Below are positions 18,269 through 25,668 of a DNA stretch of 64,000 bases, one piece after another. Position 1 is the stretch's first letter; the number at the start of each line of letters is the position of its first letter. The position numbers and the translations under genes were made by a program. The notes under the pieces were generated by a model. That model saw nothing but the letters and a program-made list of their open reading frames with translations, was not told the DNA's origin and ran no database searches. Location of the stretch: NCBI RefSeq assembly GCF_014212135.1, contig NZ_JACJVQ010000015.1, positions 62,001-126,000 of the forward strand. The letters run 5' to 3'. Source of the DNA: Cohnella thailandensis (GTDB lineage: Bacteria; Bacillota; Bacilli; Paenibacillales; Paenibacillaceae).

Positions 18269-18463
18269 GGAGGAGATACGCGGATAACCCGTGCAACGGC
18301 TCCCTCATGGGGCCGATTCCGGAGGAGTTGTACGGAAAACCCGTGCAACGGTACCCGAATGGGGCGAAGTCCGCAGGAGATGCACGGAAAAACCGTGCAA
18401 CGGCGCCCGCACGGGGCAAAGTCCGCAGGAGATGCACGGAAAACCCGCGCAACGGCGCCTGTT
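18269..18463. repeat. Array D: 52-bp tandem repeat with hairpin core
   Basis: Four copies, with the GTGCAACGG position at 18291, 18343, 18395 and (as GCGCAACGG) 18447, period 52. The core in copy 3 is TGCACGG-AAAAA-CCGTGCA (18381-18399). The other copies carry one wobble or mismatch. The box GGGGCAAAGTCCGC resembles the GCAAAGT segments of arrays B and C. It lies between the operon terminator and the regulatory region of the secreted glycosidase. Confidence 0.93.
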
Positions 18464-18536
18464 TGAGCCAAAACTTTATCCGCGTTTGCTGCCTTGTTGC
18501 CCTTCCCTTTTCCATATCTGTTTGCCCCTAAGGAAT

Positions 18537-18563
18537 GTTCAACCGAATCGCAAGATTGTTCAA
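18537..18563 (+). promoter_or_regulatory. Direct-repeat operator (GTTCAA x2, 21 bp apart), second copy
   Basis: GTTCAA at 18537-18542 and 18558-18563, with CCGAATCG after the first box, is nearly identical to the site at 14226-14252. It lies about 190 bp upstream of the secreted glycosidase, which would place that gene in the same regulon as the transporter. Confidence 0.6.
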
Positions 18564-18628
18564 ATCCGGAAATAAGGGAACGAGAATATCGCTATTTCCT
18601 TTCAAGCGTTTCCGTAGATCGTTCATTT

Positions 18629-18642
18629 TGTAAACGCTTTCC
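18629..18642 (+). promoter_or_regulatory. cre-like catabolite repression site
   Basis: TGTAAACGCTTTCC matches the CcpA operator consensus (TGNAARCGNWWWCA) at all but the last position. A weaker relative, TTCAAGCGTTTCC, lies 28 bp upstream. Its position about 110 bp before the secreted glycosidase gene suggests repression by preferred sugars. Confidence 0.55.
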
Positions 18643-18750
18643 TGGCTATATGATGAAGATGTTCAGGCGAGGAGGTGAGGCTGGGCCGCTAAAAAAGGCC
18701 GAAGGAGCTTCGATTCACTAGAAACGCTATGAGTCGAAAGGAGAATCGGA

Positions 18751-21700
18751 ATGAAACGAGTAAAGCAGTTTGCCAGATCGGCGGCGGCGTTCGCGCTGGC
18801 CGTCTCGCTTGTCCTGCCTGCTTCGATTCCCGCTATAGCGGCCGCGGAAGGCACGGGAGGTTCAACCGCGCCGACCCCGGTAACCGTGTCGATTCACCCG
18901 GAGCAGATCGTCCAGAACGATTGGCTGGGCGTCGGCGTAAACGTCATTCCCGCGAATCTCATGAAGGGCACGACTCAGTTCGGGTACACCGAAGCGCATT
19001 GGGAGATGGATCGCAAGAGGATCCTGACCGTTCGTCCGAAGGTGGCGCGGCTCTGGTTCCAGATCGATTGGATGGAGCCCGAGAAGGGAGTCTACACTTG
19101 GGAAAGTCCGGAGATGAAGGGGCTATACAAGTATCTCGACGCGTTCAAGGAAGCGGGAACCGAGATCGAGCTGAATTTCGGCTGGAAAAACGGCTCCGCG
19201 GTGCACGACTGGTTCACCTTCCCTGGCGTGTCCCAAGCGGAGAGCGCGCCGGCGGACCTGGACGCCTTCGCGGCATCGGCTTCCGCGCTGCTCGAGGAGC
19301 TGCTGGACGGACGCGGTTACACGAACGTTAAATACTTGACGTTCTATAACGAGCCGAACGGCAGCTGGGATTACGAGCTGCCCGGCGACCAGCAAGCTTA
19401 TTACGCCGATATGGCTCGCAAGGTAAGCGACCGGCTCGAAGCGGACGGCCTCCGTTCCCGCATTCAGATCTGGGGACCCGAGGAATCCGGAGCCCCGGCG
19501 TGGACGCAATACATGAAGGACCATGCCGACGACGTGTTCGATGCCTACACCTTCCACGTGTACGGGGAGAGCTATGACGGGTTGGGCGGCCAGATCCAAA
19601 CTCGCAAGAATGCGGCGCAAGGCAAGCCGGTGCACCTGACGGAGTTCGGCTGGTCCGACGATAACGCCAGCAATTGGACGGCCGGATACGCGAACAGCGT
19701 TATCCAAGCGGCGAATTCGGGGGTCGGTTCCGCGCTCATCTGGCAGCTCAACGGCACGTGGAGCCCGGATCCGTTCGGAGGAACGAACGGCGGCTATACG
19801 ATGTGGGACTCGCTGCTGCTCGGCGTTCAGCCCCGCAAAACGTTCTACATCGGCGGTCTCTTGACCCGCTACCTCCCTACGCATAGCTCCGTTCTCCGGG
19901 TCGAGACGGACTCGCCGGACGTTCGCGCGGCCGCCTTCAAGTCGCAGGACGGCAACTATACGATCCTGCTCGAGAGCAAGGAGGGGGCGGCCAAGGACGT
20001 CACGTTCGACTTCGGCGATGTCGCCGTGAACAAGACCTTCGTCAAGCACGAGTACCGGAACGACGTGGAGCTGGAAGGCAATGCCGTTCTGCCGCCCGCC
20101 TCCGGTTCGTTCGAAGCCGGGACCTCGTTCCATGACGCGTCCGTGAGCAGCGATTACGGCGTAGCCGTCTACACGACGGCGCCTTCCGCAACGCAGGTGA
20201 AGGTAACGCCCCTAACGCCGACCGTAAATTCGGGCGACAAGCTGAACCTGAGCGCGACCGTGATCGACAATACGGGAGGCGTGAAGTGGAGCATCGTCGG
20301 CGACAAGGAAGGCCAACCGAAGGACAAGGGGCAAATCAACAAGAACACGGGCGTTTATCACGCGCCGAAGGTCGAGGACGAGACGTATATCGCCGTCATG
20401 GCTACGAGCGTGAACGATCCGTCCGCTTACGGGATCGCGCTCGTCAAGGTACTTCCGAAGTCGCAGCCGAACACGGTCGAAGTGCCGCAGTTCAGCCTGG
20501 CTCCCGGCGTATATCCGTCGGCGGAGGCGCTGTTCCTGACCACGCCGACTCCGGGCGCGGAGATCCGGTACACGACGGACGGCAGCACTCCGACGGAATC
20601 CTCCGCCCTGTACGAGAAGCCGATTATCGTGCCGAATGCATCGCTAGCCCTTTATAAGGCCAAAGCGTTCAAAGCCGGGATGAAGCCGTCGGGGACGACC
20701 TCTTCCCTGTACCAGATGGGGGACGTCAGCAACTCGCCGGACGGCTATTCCTTCTGCATGTACGAGGGGCAAGGCGTTTGCAACTTCCAAGGGGAAGCGA
20801 TCGTCGCCTTCGGGGCCGACGGCCTGTTCAACTACAAAGTCATGACGGACGGAGCGGTTTGCAGCGCGGACGTCTTCGGGGATCCGGCGCCGGGCGTGCC
20901 GAAGCGATGCTTCTACAGCGCGGACGTTCCGGAGGAGCTTCCGGTCGTCACGTTCTATAACGCGGGCTTCGAGAAGCCGGCGACGGCCTCGGCAAGACCG
21001 GGGCCGATGACCAACGGCTGGACGTTCTCGGAACGCGCGGGGGTTCAGCATAACGGCGGGGTATTCCAAGCGCCTGACGCTCCGCAGGGCGTTCAAACCG
21101 GCTATCTGAAAACGGACGGCGGCATAAACGGCGTGCTCAGCCAGTCGATCAACTTCAAGCCGGGAACCTACCAGGTTGCGTTCAAGGCTGCCAAGCGCAT
21201 GAGCTTCGGCGGTACGCAGACATTCGACGTGTATATCGACGATACGGCAATCGGTTCGTTCGCTCCGACAACGGGCGAATACGTCCAATACCGGACCGAG
21301 CCTTTCGAGACGGAAGGCGGACGTCACACCCTCAAGTTCCTGGCTACCTCGACTACCGGGGACAACACCGCATTCCTGGACGACGTCCGGATTACGCCGC
21401 CTGTCGAGCCGGAGGCTCCGTATTTGGCGAATCCGAGCTTCGAGACGCCTGCCGCGGTTAGCGGGAACGGGGTTCTGATCGGCCTGACGGCGGGATGGAG
21501 CTTCGACGAATCGTCCGGCATCGTCCGCGGCAGCGGAGGGCAGGGCGCCCCGAATGCGCCTCTCGGCGTTCAAGCGGCCTTTGCCTCGGCGGGCGGGACC
21601 TTCCGTCAGAGCGTCGATTTCCCGGCGGGCACTTATGTCGTTAACTTCCGGGCAGCTGCCGACGATGTTCAGACCGTTAAGGTTTATATAGACGATCAAG

Positions 21701-22374
21701 CTCTCGGCGAATTCGCGCCGACGCAGGGCGCCTATAAGGCTTTCGGCACGAAGTTCTTCACGGTCTCCGCGGGAGAGCACGAGGTCCGCTTTGAAGCCGG
21801 CATCGGCGAGGGGATGCTCTGGATCGACGGCGCGTCGCTTGAACGCATCGCCGTTCCGGAGCAAGCCGCTATCGCGAACGGCGGGTTCGAAACCCCCGCC
21901 GTGACGAGCGGCAACGGAGTGAAGGTCGGAGGCAACGCCGATTGGGCGTTCAGTCTCACGTCGGGCATGATCCGCAACGGCAGCGTGTTCGGCGCGGCCG
22001 ACGCGCCCGAAGGAACCCAGGCAGGCTACCTGCAGACCGTGAACGGCAACGCGGGCGAATTCAGCCAAAGCGCGATTTTCCCGGCGGGGACGTTCGCCAT
22101 TACGTTCCAAGCGGCCAAACGAGCCGGCTTCGGCGGGCAGCAGAAGTTCGATGTTTACGTCGACGAAGAAGTCGTGGGCTCGTTCGAGCCCTCGTCAGGA
22201 AGCTATGCCGCTTTTTCGACCGAGAGCTTTACGTTCTCCGAGCCGGGACGGCATAAGATCCGCTTCGTTGCGACCACGACGACGGGAGACAACACCGCCT
22301 TCGTCGACGATATCGCGATCGAGCCGGCGAACGCTCCGGTGACGGAGACGGAAACAAGCGCCGCAGAAGTCTAG
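18751..22374 (+). CDS. Secreted modular glycoside hydrolase (clan GH-A, GH39-like) with three C-terminal beta repeats
   Basis: A 1207-residue secreted enzyme. The signal peptide ends near residue 32 (IPAIAAAEG). The catalytic barrel (about 45-380) has acid/base Glu201 (FYNEPNGSW) and nucleophile Glu298 (HLTEFGWSDD), the clan GH-A pattern. An Ig-like segment (about 485-575) and a chitobiase/HEX C-terminal-like domain (about 585-655, YTTDGSTPT) follow. A Cys-containing stretch comes next, then three homologous modules starting near 737, 894 and 1043 (N-x-x-FE-x-PA at the start, D-x-V-x-I at the end), probably carbohydrate-binding jelly rolls. No anchor or SLH domain is seen. It likely releases oligosaccharides for the neighbouring transporter. 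The substrate is unknown. AAAGGAG supports the start. Confidence 0.82.
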   Translation: MKRVKQFARSAAAFALAVSLVLPASIPAIAAAEGTGGSTAPTPVTVSIHPEQIVQNDWLGVGVNVIPANLMKGTTQFGYTEAHWEMDRKRILTVRPKVARLWFQIDWMEPEKGVYTWESPEMKGLYKYLDAFKEAGTEIELNFGWKNGSAVHDWFTFPGVSQAESAPADLDAFAASASALLEELLDGRGYTNVKYLTFYNEPNGSWDYELPGDQQAYYADMARKVSDRLEADGLRSRIQIWGPEESGAPAWTQYMKDHADDVFDAYTFHVYGESYDGLGGQIQTRKNAAQGKPVHLTEFGWSDDNASNWTAGYANSVIQAANSGVGSALIWQLNGTWSPDPFGGTNGGYTMWDSLLLGVQPRKTFYIGGLLTRYLPTHSSVLRVETDSPDVRAAAFKSQDGNYTILLESKEGAAKDVTFDFGDVAVNKTFVKHEYRNDVELEGNAVLPPASGSFEAGTSFHDASVSSDYGVAVYTTAPSATQVKVTPLTPTVNSGDKLNLSATVIDNTGGVKWSIVGDKEGQPKDKGQINKNTGVYHAPKVEDETYIAVMATSVNDPSAYGIALVKVLPKSQPNTVEVPQFSLAPGVYPSAEALFLTTPTPGAEIRYTTDGSTPTESSALYEKPIIVPNASLALYKAKAFKAGMKPSGTTSSLYQMGDVSNSPDGYSFCMYEGQGVCNFQGEAIVAFGADGLFNYKVMTDGAVCSADVFGDPAPGVPKRCFYSADVPEELPVVTFYNAGFEKPATASARPGPMTNGWTFSERAGVQHNGGVFQAPDAPQGVQTGYLKTDGGINGVLSQSINFKPGTYQVAFKAAKRMSFGGTQTFDVYIDDTAIGSFAPTTGEYVQYRTEPFETEGGRHTLKFLATSTTGDNTAFLDDVRITPPVEPEAPYLANPSFETPAAVSGNGVLIGLTAGWSFDESSGIVRGSGGQGAPNAPLGVQAAFASAGGTFRQSVDFPAGTYVVNFRAAADDVQTVKVYIDDQALGEFAPTQGAYKAFGTKFFTVSAGEHEVRFEAGIGEGMLWIDGASLERIAVPEQAAIANGGFETPAVTSGNGVKVGGNADWAFSLTSGMIRNGSVFGAADAPEGTQAGYLQTVNGNAGEFSQSAIFPAGTFAITFQAAKRAGFGGQQKFDVYVDEEVVGSFEPSSGSYAAFSTESFTFSEPGRHKIRFVATTTTGDNTAFVDDIAIEPANAPVTETETSAAEV

Positions 22375-22424
22375 TCGACTGTCCGAAGCGTGACGAGGCC
22401 GTAATCGAAAAGTTTCATAAATAT

Positions 22425-22457
22425 AAATGAAGAGTCCCTTCCGGGGCTCTTCATTTT
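22425..22457 (+). terminator. Intrinsic terminator after the secreted glycosidase
   Basis: A 14-bp stem (22425-22438 with 22443-22456, one G-U) and a TTCC loop, ending in a T run. Confidence 0.92.
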
Positions 22458-22640
22458 TGCGATCGAAGGGTAGAAAATGGGCGGTACTCCTGCGCCATAC
22501 AGGCTCTTGCCCGGTTGCGCGCCCCGGATGCGATTGCATATATTATGTTGAGTCCCGGAAATCCATGACAGGCCGAGTAAGCTTCTGGACGACATGGCTG
22601 CCGCAAAATCAGACATGGTCGTACGCCCAAAATTACCGGG
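22458..22640. other. Intergenic, nothing recognised
   Basis: Between the terminator of the glycosidase and the gerE promoter I see no gene, repeat or RNA that I can support. Confidence 0.6.
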
Positions 22641-22646
22641 TTACCG

Positions 22647-22675
22647 CACCAGCATCTAGAGCTATTCATATGATA
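22647..22675 (+). promoter_or_regulatory. Sigma-K-like promoter of gerE
   Basis: CACC at 22647-22650 and CATATGATA at 22667-22675 are separated by 16 bp, matching the mother-cell sigma-K pattern (AC, then CATANNNTA). In Bacillus subtilis gerE is transcribed by sigma-K. The site is about 60 bp upstream of the gerE start. Confidence 0.55.
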
Positions 22676-22737
22676 AAGTTGACTGTATCCCTTAACCTTG
22701 TAATCATTCCATTCCCGGGCAAGGAGGGGTGACACAC

Positions 22738-22962
22738 TTGAAAGGCAACGACCACAAAAGCAAATTCCTTCTAACCAATCGGGAACGCGAGGTATTTGAA
22801 CTGCTCGTTCAGGACAAAACGACTCGCGACATAGCCCAACAGTTGTTTATAAGCGAGAAAACGGTCCGCAACCACATCTCCAATGTGATGCAGAAGTTGA
22901 ACGTCAAAGGTCGTTCGCAAGCGGTTGTCGAGCTAATCAAGCTCGGGGAGCTCAAGATTTAA
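22738..22962 (+). CDS. gerE: Spore-formation regulator GerE
   Basis: A 74-residue LuxR-type helix-turn-helix protein, nearly colinear with Bacillus GerE (LTNREREVFELLVQDKTT, then SEKTVRNHISNVMQKL and KGRSQAVVELI). GerE is the late mother-cell regulator of coat genes. The frame could start with GTG at 22729, but TTG at 22738 follows AAGGAGGGG by eight bases and gives the same 74-residue length as the Bacillus protein, so TTG is chosen. A sigma-K-like promoter lies upstream. The neighbouring genes are unrelated. Confidence 0.9.
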   Translation: MKGNDHKSKFLLTNREREVFELLVQDKTTRDIAQQLFISEKTVRNHISNVMQKLNVKGRSQAVVELIKLGELKI

Positions 22963-23064
22963 CGCGGCATGCGAGGCGGTACGCGGATGCAGCCGGCCTT
23001 CTTTTTCGTTGCTTGTTCCAAGCGGCGGGAGAGGAGGCCCTTTGGTTTTATTGAAGATAATCGT

Positions 23065-23454
23065 TTACTTCGAGAAGTTGATACGCATCGTGTCAAAGTC
23101 GACAACTAATTTTGCCTTTCTCATAAAATCGATGCCTAATATTCCGTCAAACCCATAAGGCTCTTGTACGGACCCTAGTTGGATGGGGAAATTATCAAAT
23201 GAAACATGTTGTACTCGCAAGCCAGGAATCATTTGTTCATAACAAAGCTCGCCTGTTCCCCCAATCCCATACATACGCTTGGCCGTGCCATGGATAAAAT
23301 CAATTTGAATGCCTAAATGCGCTAAAAGATCGGTATCAAATACGGTAGCACCGCATCCCGTATCGAATAATACGTTTGGTGCGTTTATCGAATCTTCTCG
23401 ATAAGTCAACGTTAACGACACGACGGGAAGTCCATTTAACAGGCTGATCTTCAT
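23065..23454 (-). CDS. Retropepsin-like aspartyl protease family protein
   Basis: A 129-residue single-domain protein with the retroviral-type aspartyl protease signature: LFDTGCGATVFD holds the DTG catalytic triad, a flap-like glycine segment (GIGGTG) follows, and FDGILGIDFM matches the hydrophobic-hydrophobic-Gly motif. Such one-domain proteases act as homodimers. No signal peptide or membrane segment is present, so it is cytosolic. The start codon overlaps the upstream stop (TAATG), so it is coupled to the small gene before it. The DNA is visibly more AT-rich than its surroundings, which suggests acquisition by transfer. The physiological substrate is unknown. Confidence 0.75.
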   Translation of the reverse strand: MKISLLNGLPVVSLTLTYREDSINAPNVLFDTGCGATVFDTDLLAHLGIQIDFIHGTAKRMYGIGGTGELCYEQMIPGLRVQHVSFDNFPIQLGSVQEPYGFDGILGIDFMRKAKLVVDFDTMRINFSK

Positions 23455-23711
23455 TAGAGATGGCGCACACCCGTAAAAAATTCTTCCACCGTCTCCACGT
23501 CGGAGCGACTGGTATGAAAAATATAAAGTTCTCGGGAAGGATAAAGTTTACGGAACTCTTTATAGCTATTCCATGCTTCTTGCGGGTTGTCGTAATCTCG
23601 AATGACCGCCATGTCTTCAAGTTTGCGCACGCGGTTATTGGAGTTCGCTTTAATTGCTTCAACCAACACCAGACGATCCGGATGCCGCTCTGCGATTTCA
23701 GTCCATTTCAT
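23454..23711 (-). CDS. Small protein coupled to the retropepsin-like protease
   Basis: About 85 residues, starting MKWTEIAERHPDR. Soluble and mixed alpha/beta in appearance, with an AWNSYKEFRKLYPSRELYIFHTS stretch, and no recognised catalytic motif. The frame can also start at a GTG at 23720. The ATG at 23711 lies five bases after GGGGTGA and is preferred. The TAATG overlap with the aspartyl protease gene indicates a two-gene unit, so it may be the substrate, adaptor or regulator of the protease. Function not recognised. Confidence 0.65.
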   Translation of the reverse strand: MKWTEIAERHPDRLVLVEAIKANSNNRVRKLEDMAVIRDYDNPQEAWNSYKEFRKLYPSRELYIFHTSRSDVETVEEFFTGVRHL

Positions 23712-23937
23712 CGTCCTCACCCCGCAAGATCATTTTGCACCTATTATATCACAAGTAAGAGGAGCGATTTAATCGTGTCCTATTAAGTAGTGCAATTCGC
23801 AATCGTATCAGCGAAAAAAAGGATCGTACATTGTCGGTTTCCCCAAATTATTGGAACTTCCGCGCCTGCCGTCTCGTTTGATAGAATAAGAGATTGAAAG
23901 TTTTCATTCTTAGTCGAACCAAAGGACGGTGTAGCGA

Positions 23938-24444
23938 ATGAAGCTCATTCGAGAATTTGCAGCCAGCCACCCGATTTGGAATATGGCCCTCCTTATCGCA
24001 ACAGCCGTCATGTGTTCCGCTTTCCTGTTGGCGGAGCCGGCGCAAGCGGGGCTGATCGATCGTCTCCAAGACATCTATAAAGCGCCGGACAAGCTGGAAG
24101 AAATCCAATCCGAATATAACCAAGCGAAGGAAGAGCTGAACCGGCAGACCGAACAGTTCGCCGCGGAACGGGAAGAAATGCAGCAGCAAACCGAGGCGCT
24201 GATGGGCCGGAACGAAGCTTTGGCTGCCCGGAACGAGTCTCTCGCGTCGCAGAATGCGGCCTTGCTCGAGCGGTTGGACCAAGCGGAACGGGAGAAGGAG
24301 AAGAAGGCGGCTCTTACGCGGAAAATCGTCCTGACGGCCGTGACGATACTCGGTCTCGGCATGGCGTACTTCTTATCGATTCGAATGTGGCGGTTTACGG
24401 CATGGCGGCGGCATCAGCGGCTTACGGGAGGGCAGAGCCGATGA
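23938..24444 (+). CDS. Membrane protein with long coiled coil
   Basis: A 168-residue protein with an N-terminal membrane or signal segment (about 15-34, ending AEPAQAG), a long charged coiled coil (about 45-125, heptads of Glu/Gln/Leu), a second transmembrane helix (about 127-147) and a short basic tail. The layout suggests a two-span protein or a cleaved signal followed by a membrane-anchored coiled coil facing outside. I do not recognise a family. Its stop overlaps the start of the AIM24 gene (ATGA), so the two are co-translated. Confidence 0.7.
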   Translation: MKLIREFAASHPIWNMALLIATAVMCSAFLLAEPAQAGLIDRLQDIYKAPDKLEEIQSEYNQAKEELNRQTEQFAAEREEMQQQTEALMGRNEALAARNESLASQNAALLERLDQAEREKEKKAALTRKIVLTAVTILGLGMAYFLSIRMWRFTAWRRHQRLTGGQSR

Positions 24445-25130
24445 ACATAACGGCGCCTCCGCCGCAGGATCACGTTCGAATCGAGCTGGAAGCCGGCGAG
24501 GCAATGCACGTTCTGCATCCGAAGTCCATCGTGGCCTTCCAAGGCTCTCCCCGGAATCGGGAAGACCGGGTGATGGATCTATCGAACGCCTACCGCAAGA
24601 AGAAGTGGATCCGTTCCAAGCTGACGGGCCCTGCCGAAGCCGTGCTGGGACTGCCGGCCGAATGCTCGCTAACGGTCGTGGATATCGAGGCGGACAGCGA
24701 TCTGCTGTTCAACTTCCGCCACGTTCTTTTTTACACCGACGGACTTCAAATGAAGAGCCGCATTCAGAAAATCAAAACCGCCTGGATAACAAGAGAATGG
24801 GTGAGGATGCGCTTCGCGGGACCGGGGAAGCTGGGACTCGTCACTTCGGGTGCGCTCGCCACGATGCCGCTCCGTCCGGAGATGCCGATATTCGCCGAAG
24901 CCGGCTCGCTCGTCGCCTATCCGGAGAAGGCGAACGTTCAATTGTCCGTTTACGGGAACACGTTGGCCAGCCAGCATATGGGAGTTCAATGGCAATTGAC
25001 GGGCAGCGGGCCGATTCTGATCCAGTGCGGAGCGGCCGATTCCGGCTTAAGCGATCACCTTCAAGGGGACGGCCTTATCAAACGCCTGCTTAGGGAACTG
25101 CTTCCGTTCGGCAGCGTGTATATTAAGTAG
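24441..25130 (+). CDS. AIM24 family protein
   Basis: A 229-residue protein with the AIM24/TRAP-like beta fold: repeated short strands, G-x-L-x-L-type turns and a typical SLVAYPEKANVQLSV segment. Bacterial members have no settled function. Some are linked to membrane or stress phenotypes. The in-frame upstream extension lies inside the previous gene, so the ATG overlapping that gene's stop is used. Pairing with a membrane coiled-coil protein suggests a membrane-associated complex (inference). Confidence 0.75.
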   Translation: MNITAPPPQDHVRIELEAGEAMHVLHPKSIVAFQGSPRNREDRVMDLSNAYRKKKWIRSKLTGPAEAVLGLPAECSLTVVDIEADSDLLFNFRHVLFYTDGLQMKSRIQKIKTAWITREWVRMRFAGPGKLGLVTSGALATMPLRPEMPIFAEAGSLVAYPEKANVQLSVYGNTLASQHMGVQWQLTGSGPILIQCGAADSGLSDHLQGDGLIKRLLRELLPFGSVYIK

Positions 25131-25263
25131 TAGGACTTTCAGGGCAAGCGTTTTCCCGGATTCGACGCGATTCGGAAGATCTGCCGCGCAAATCGACTTT
25201 TCGGCGTTTTTTCGAGCCCGTAATCCATCGGCATGATCCCTTGGAAAGTAAGCTTATAACACG

Positions 25264-25290
25264 GCTCGGCCCTTGCGGGCCGGGCTTTTG
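25264..25290 (+). terminator. Hairpin after the AIM24 gene
   Basis: GCTCGGCCC and GGGCCGGGC pair around TTGC (25264-25285) and are followed by TTTT. Confidence 0.7.
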
Positions 25291-25423
25291 CGTTGCTCGG
25301 ACAAATTTTTTTGCCCGAATGCGCATCCGACACGACGAACTGACAGCATCCGCGGAAGATGGTGTCTATAATGAAGGAAATTCCGCTTAATTGCTCTACA
25401 AAATGCAAATGGAGGGATTGGAC

Positions 25424-25654
25424 ATGGAAAACGTGAATATCGAGACGAATTTTGAGAAATTGGCCGAGAAGCATCGTTTGACTCAGAGGGAGAAAGAAAT
25501 TCTCTCTTACTGGATGAGAGACTACGATTACAAGCACATCGGCATTCTCCTCGGCATTAGCCGGCACACCGTCAAGGTCCATATCTCCCGCATTAATCTG
25601 AAGCTGCAGGTGAACTCCAAGGCCTCCCTCATTCTGAAGCTGATCAGCGCCTAG
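25424..25654 (+). CDS. Small LuxR-type HTH regulator
   Basis: A 76-residue protein made almost entirely of a LuxR/GerE-type helix-turn-helix (LTQREKEILSYWMRDYDYKH, ISRHTVKVHISRINLKL). It is as short as GerE but clearly different in sequence, and it lacks a receiver or ligand domain. GGAGGG sits seven bases before the ATG at 25424, which excludes the upstream in-frame start at 25391. Only 14 bp separate it from the SLH gene, so it may regulate that gene or be co-expressed with it. Confidence 0.75.
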   Translation: MENVNIETNFEKLAEKHRLTQREKEILSYWMRDYDYKHIGILLGISRHTVKVHISRINLKLQVNSKASLILKLISA

Positions 25655-25668
25655 AGCCGGTCGGAACG

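Noticed and set aside
16402..18471. 689-codon open frame on the - strand
   Set aside because: Antisense shadow of the binding-protein gene that continues through array D.
22458..22640. Riboswitch or small RNA before gerE
   Set aside because: No conserved riboswitch core or terminator-antiterminator pair is visible.
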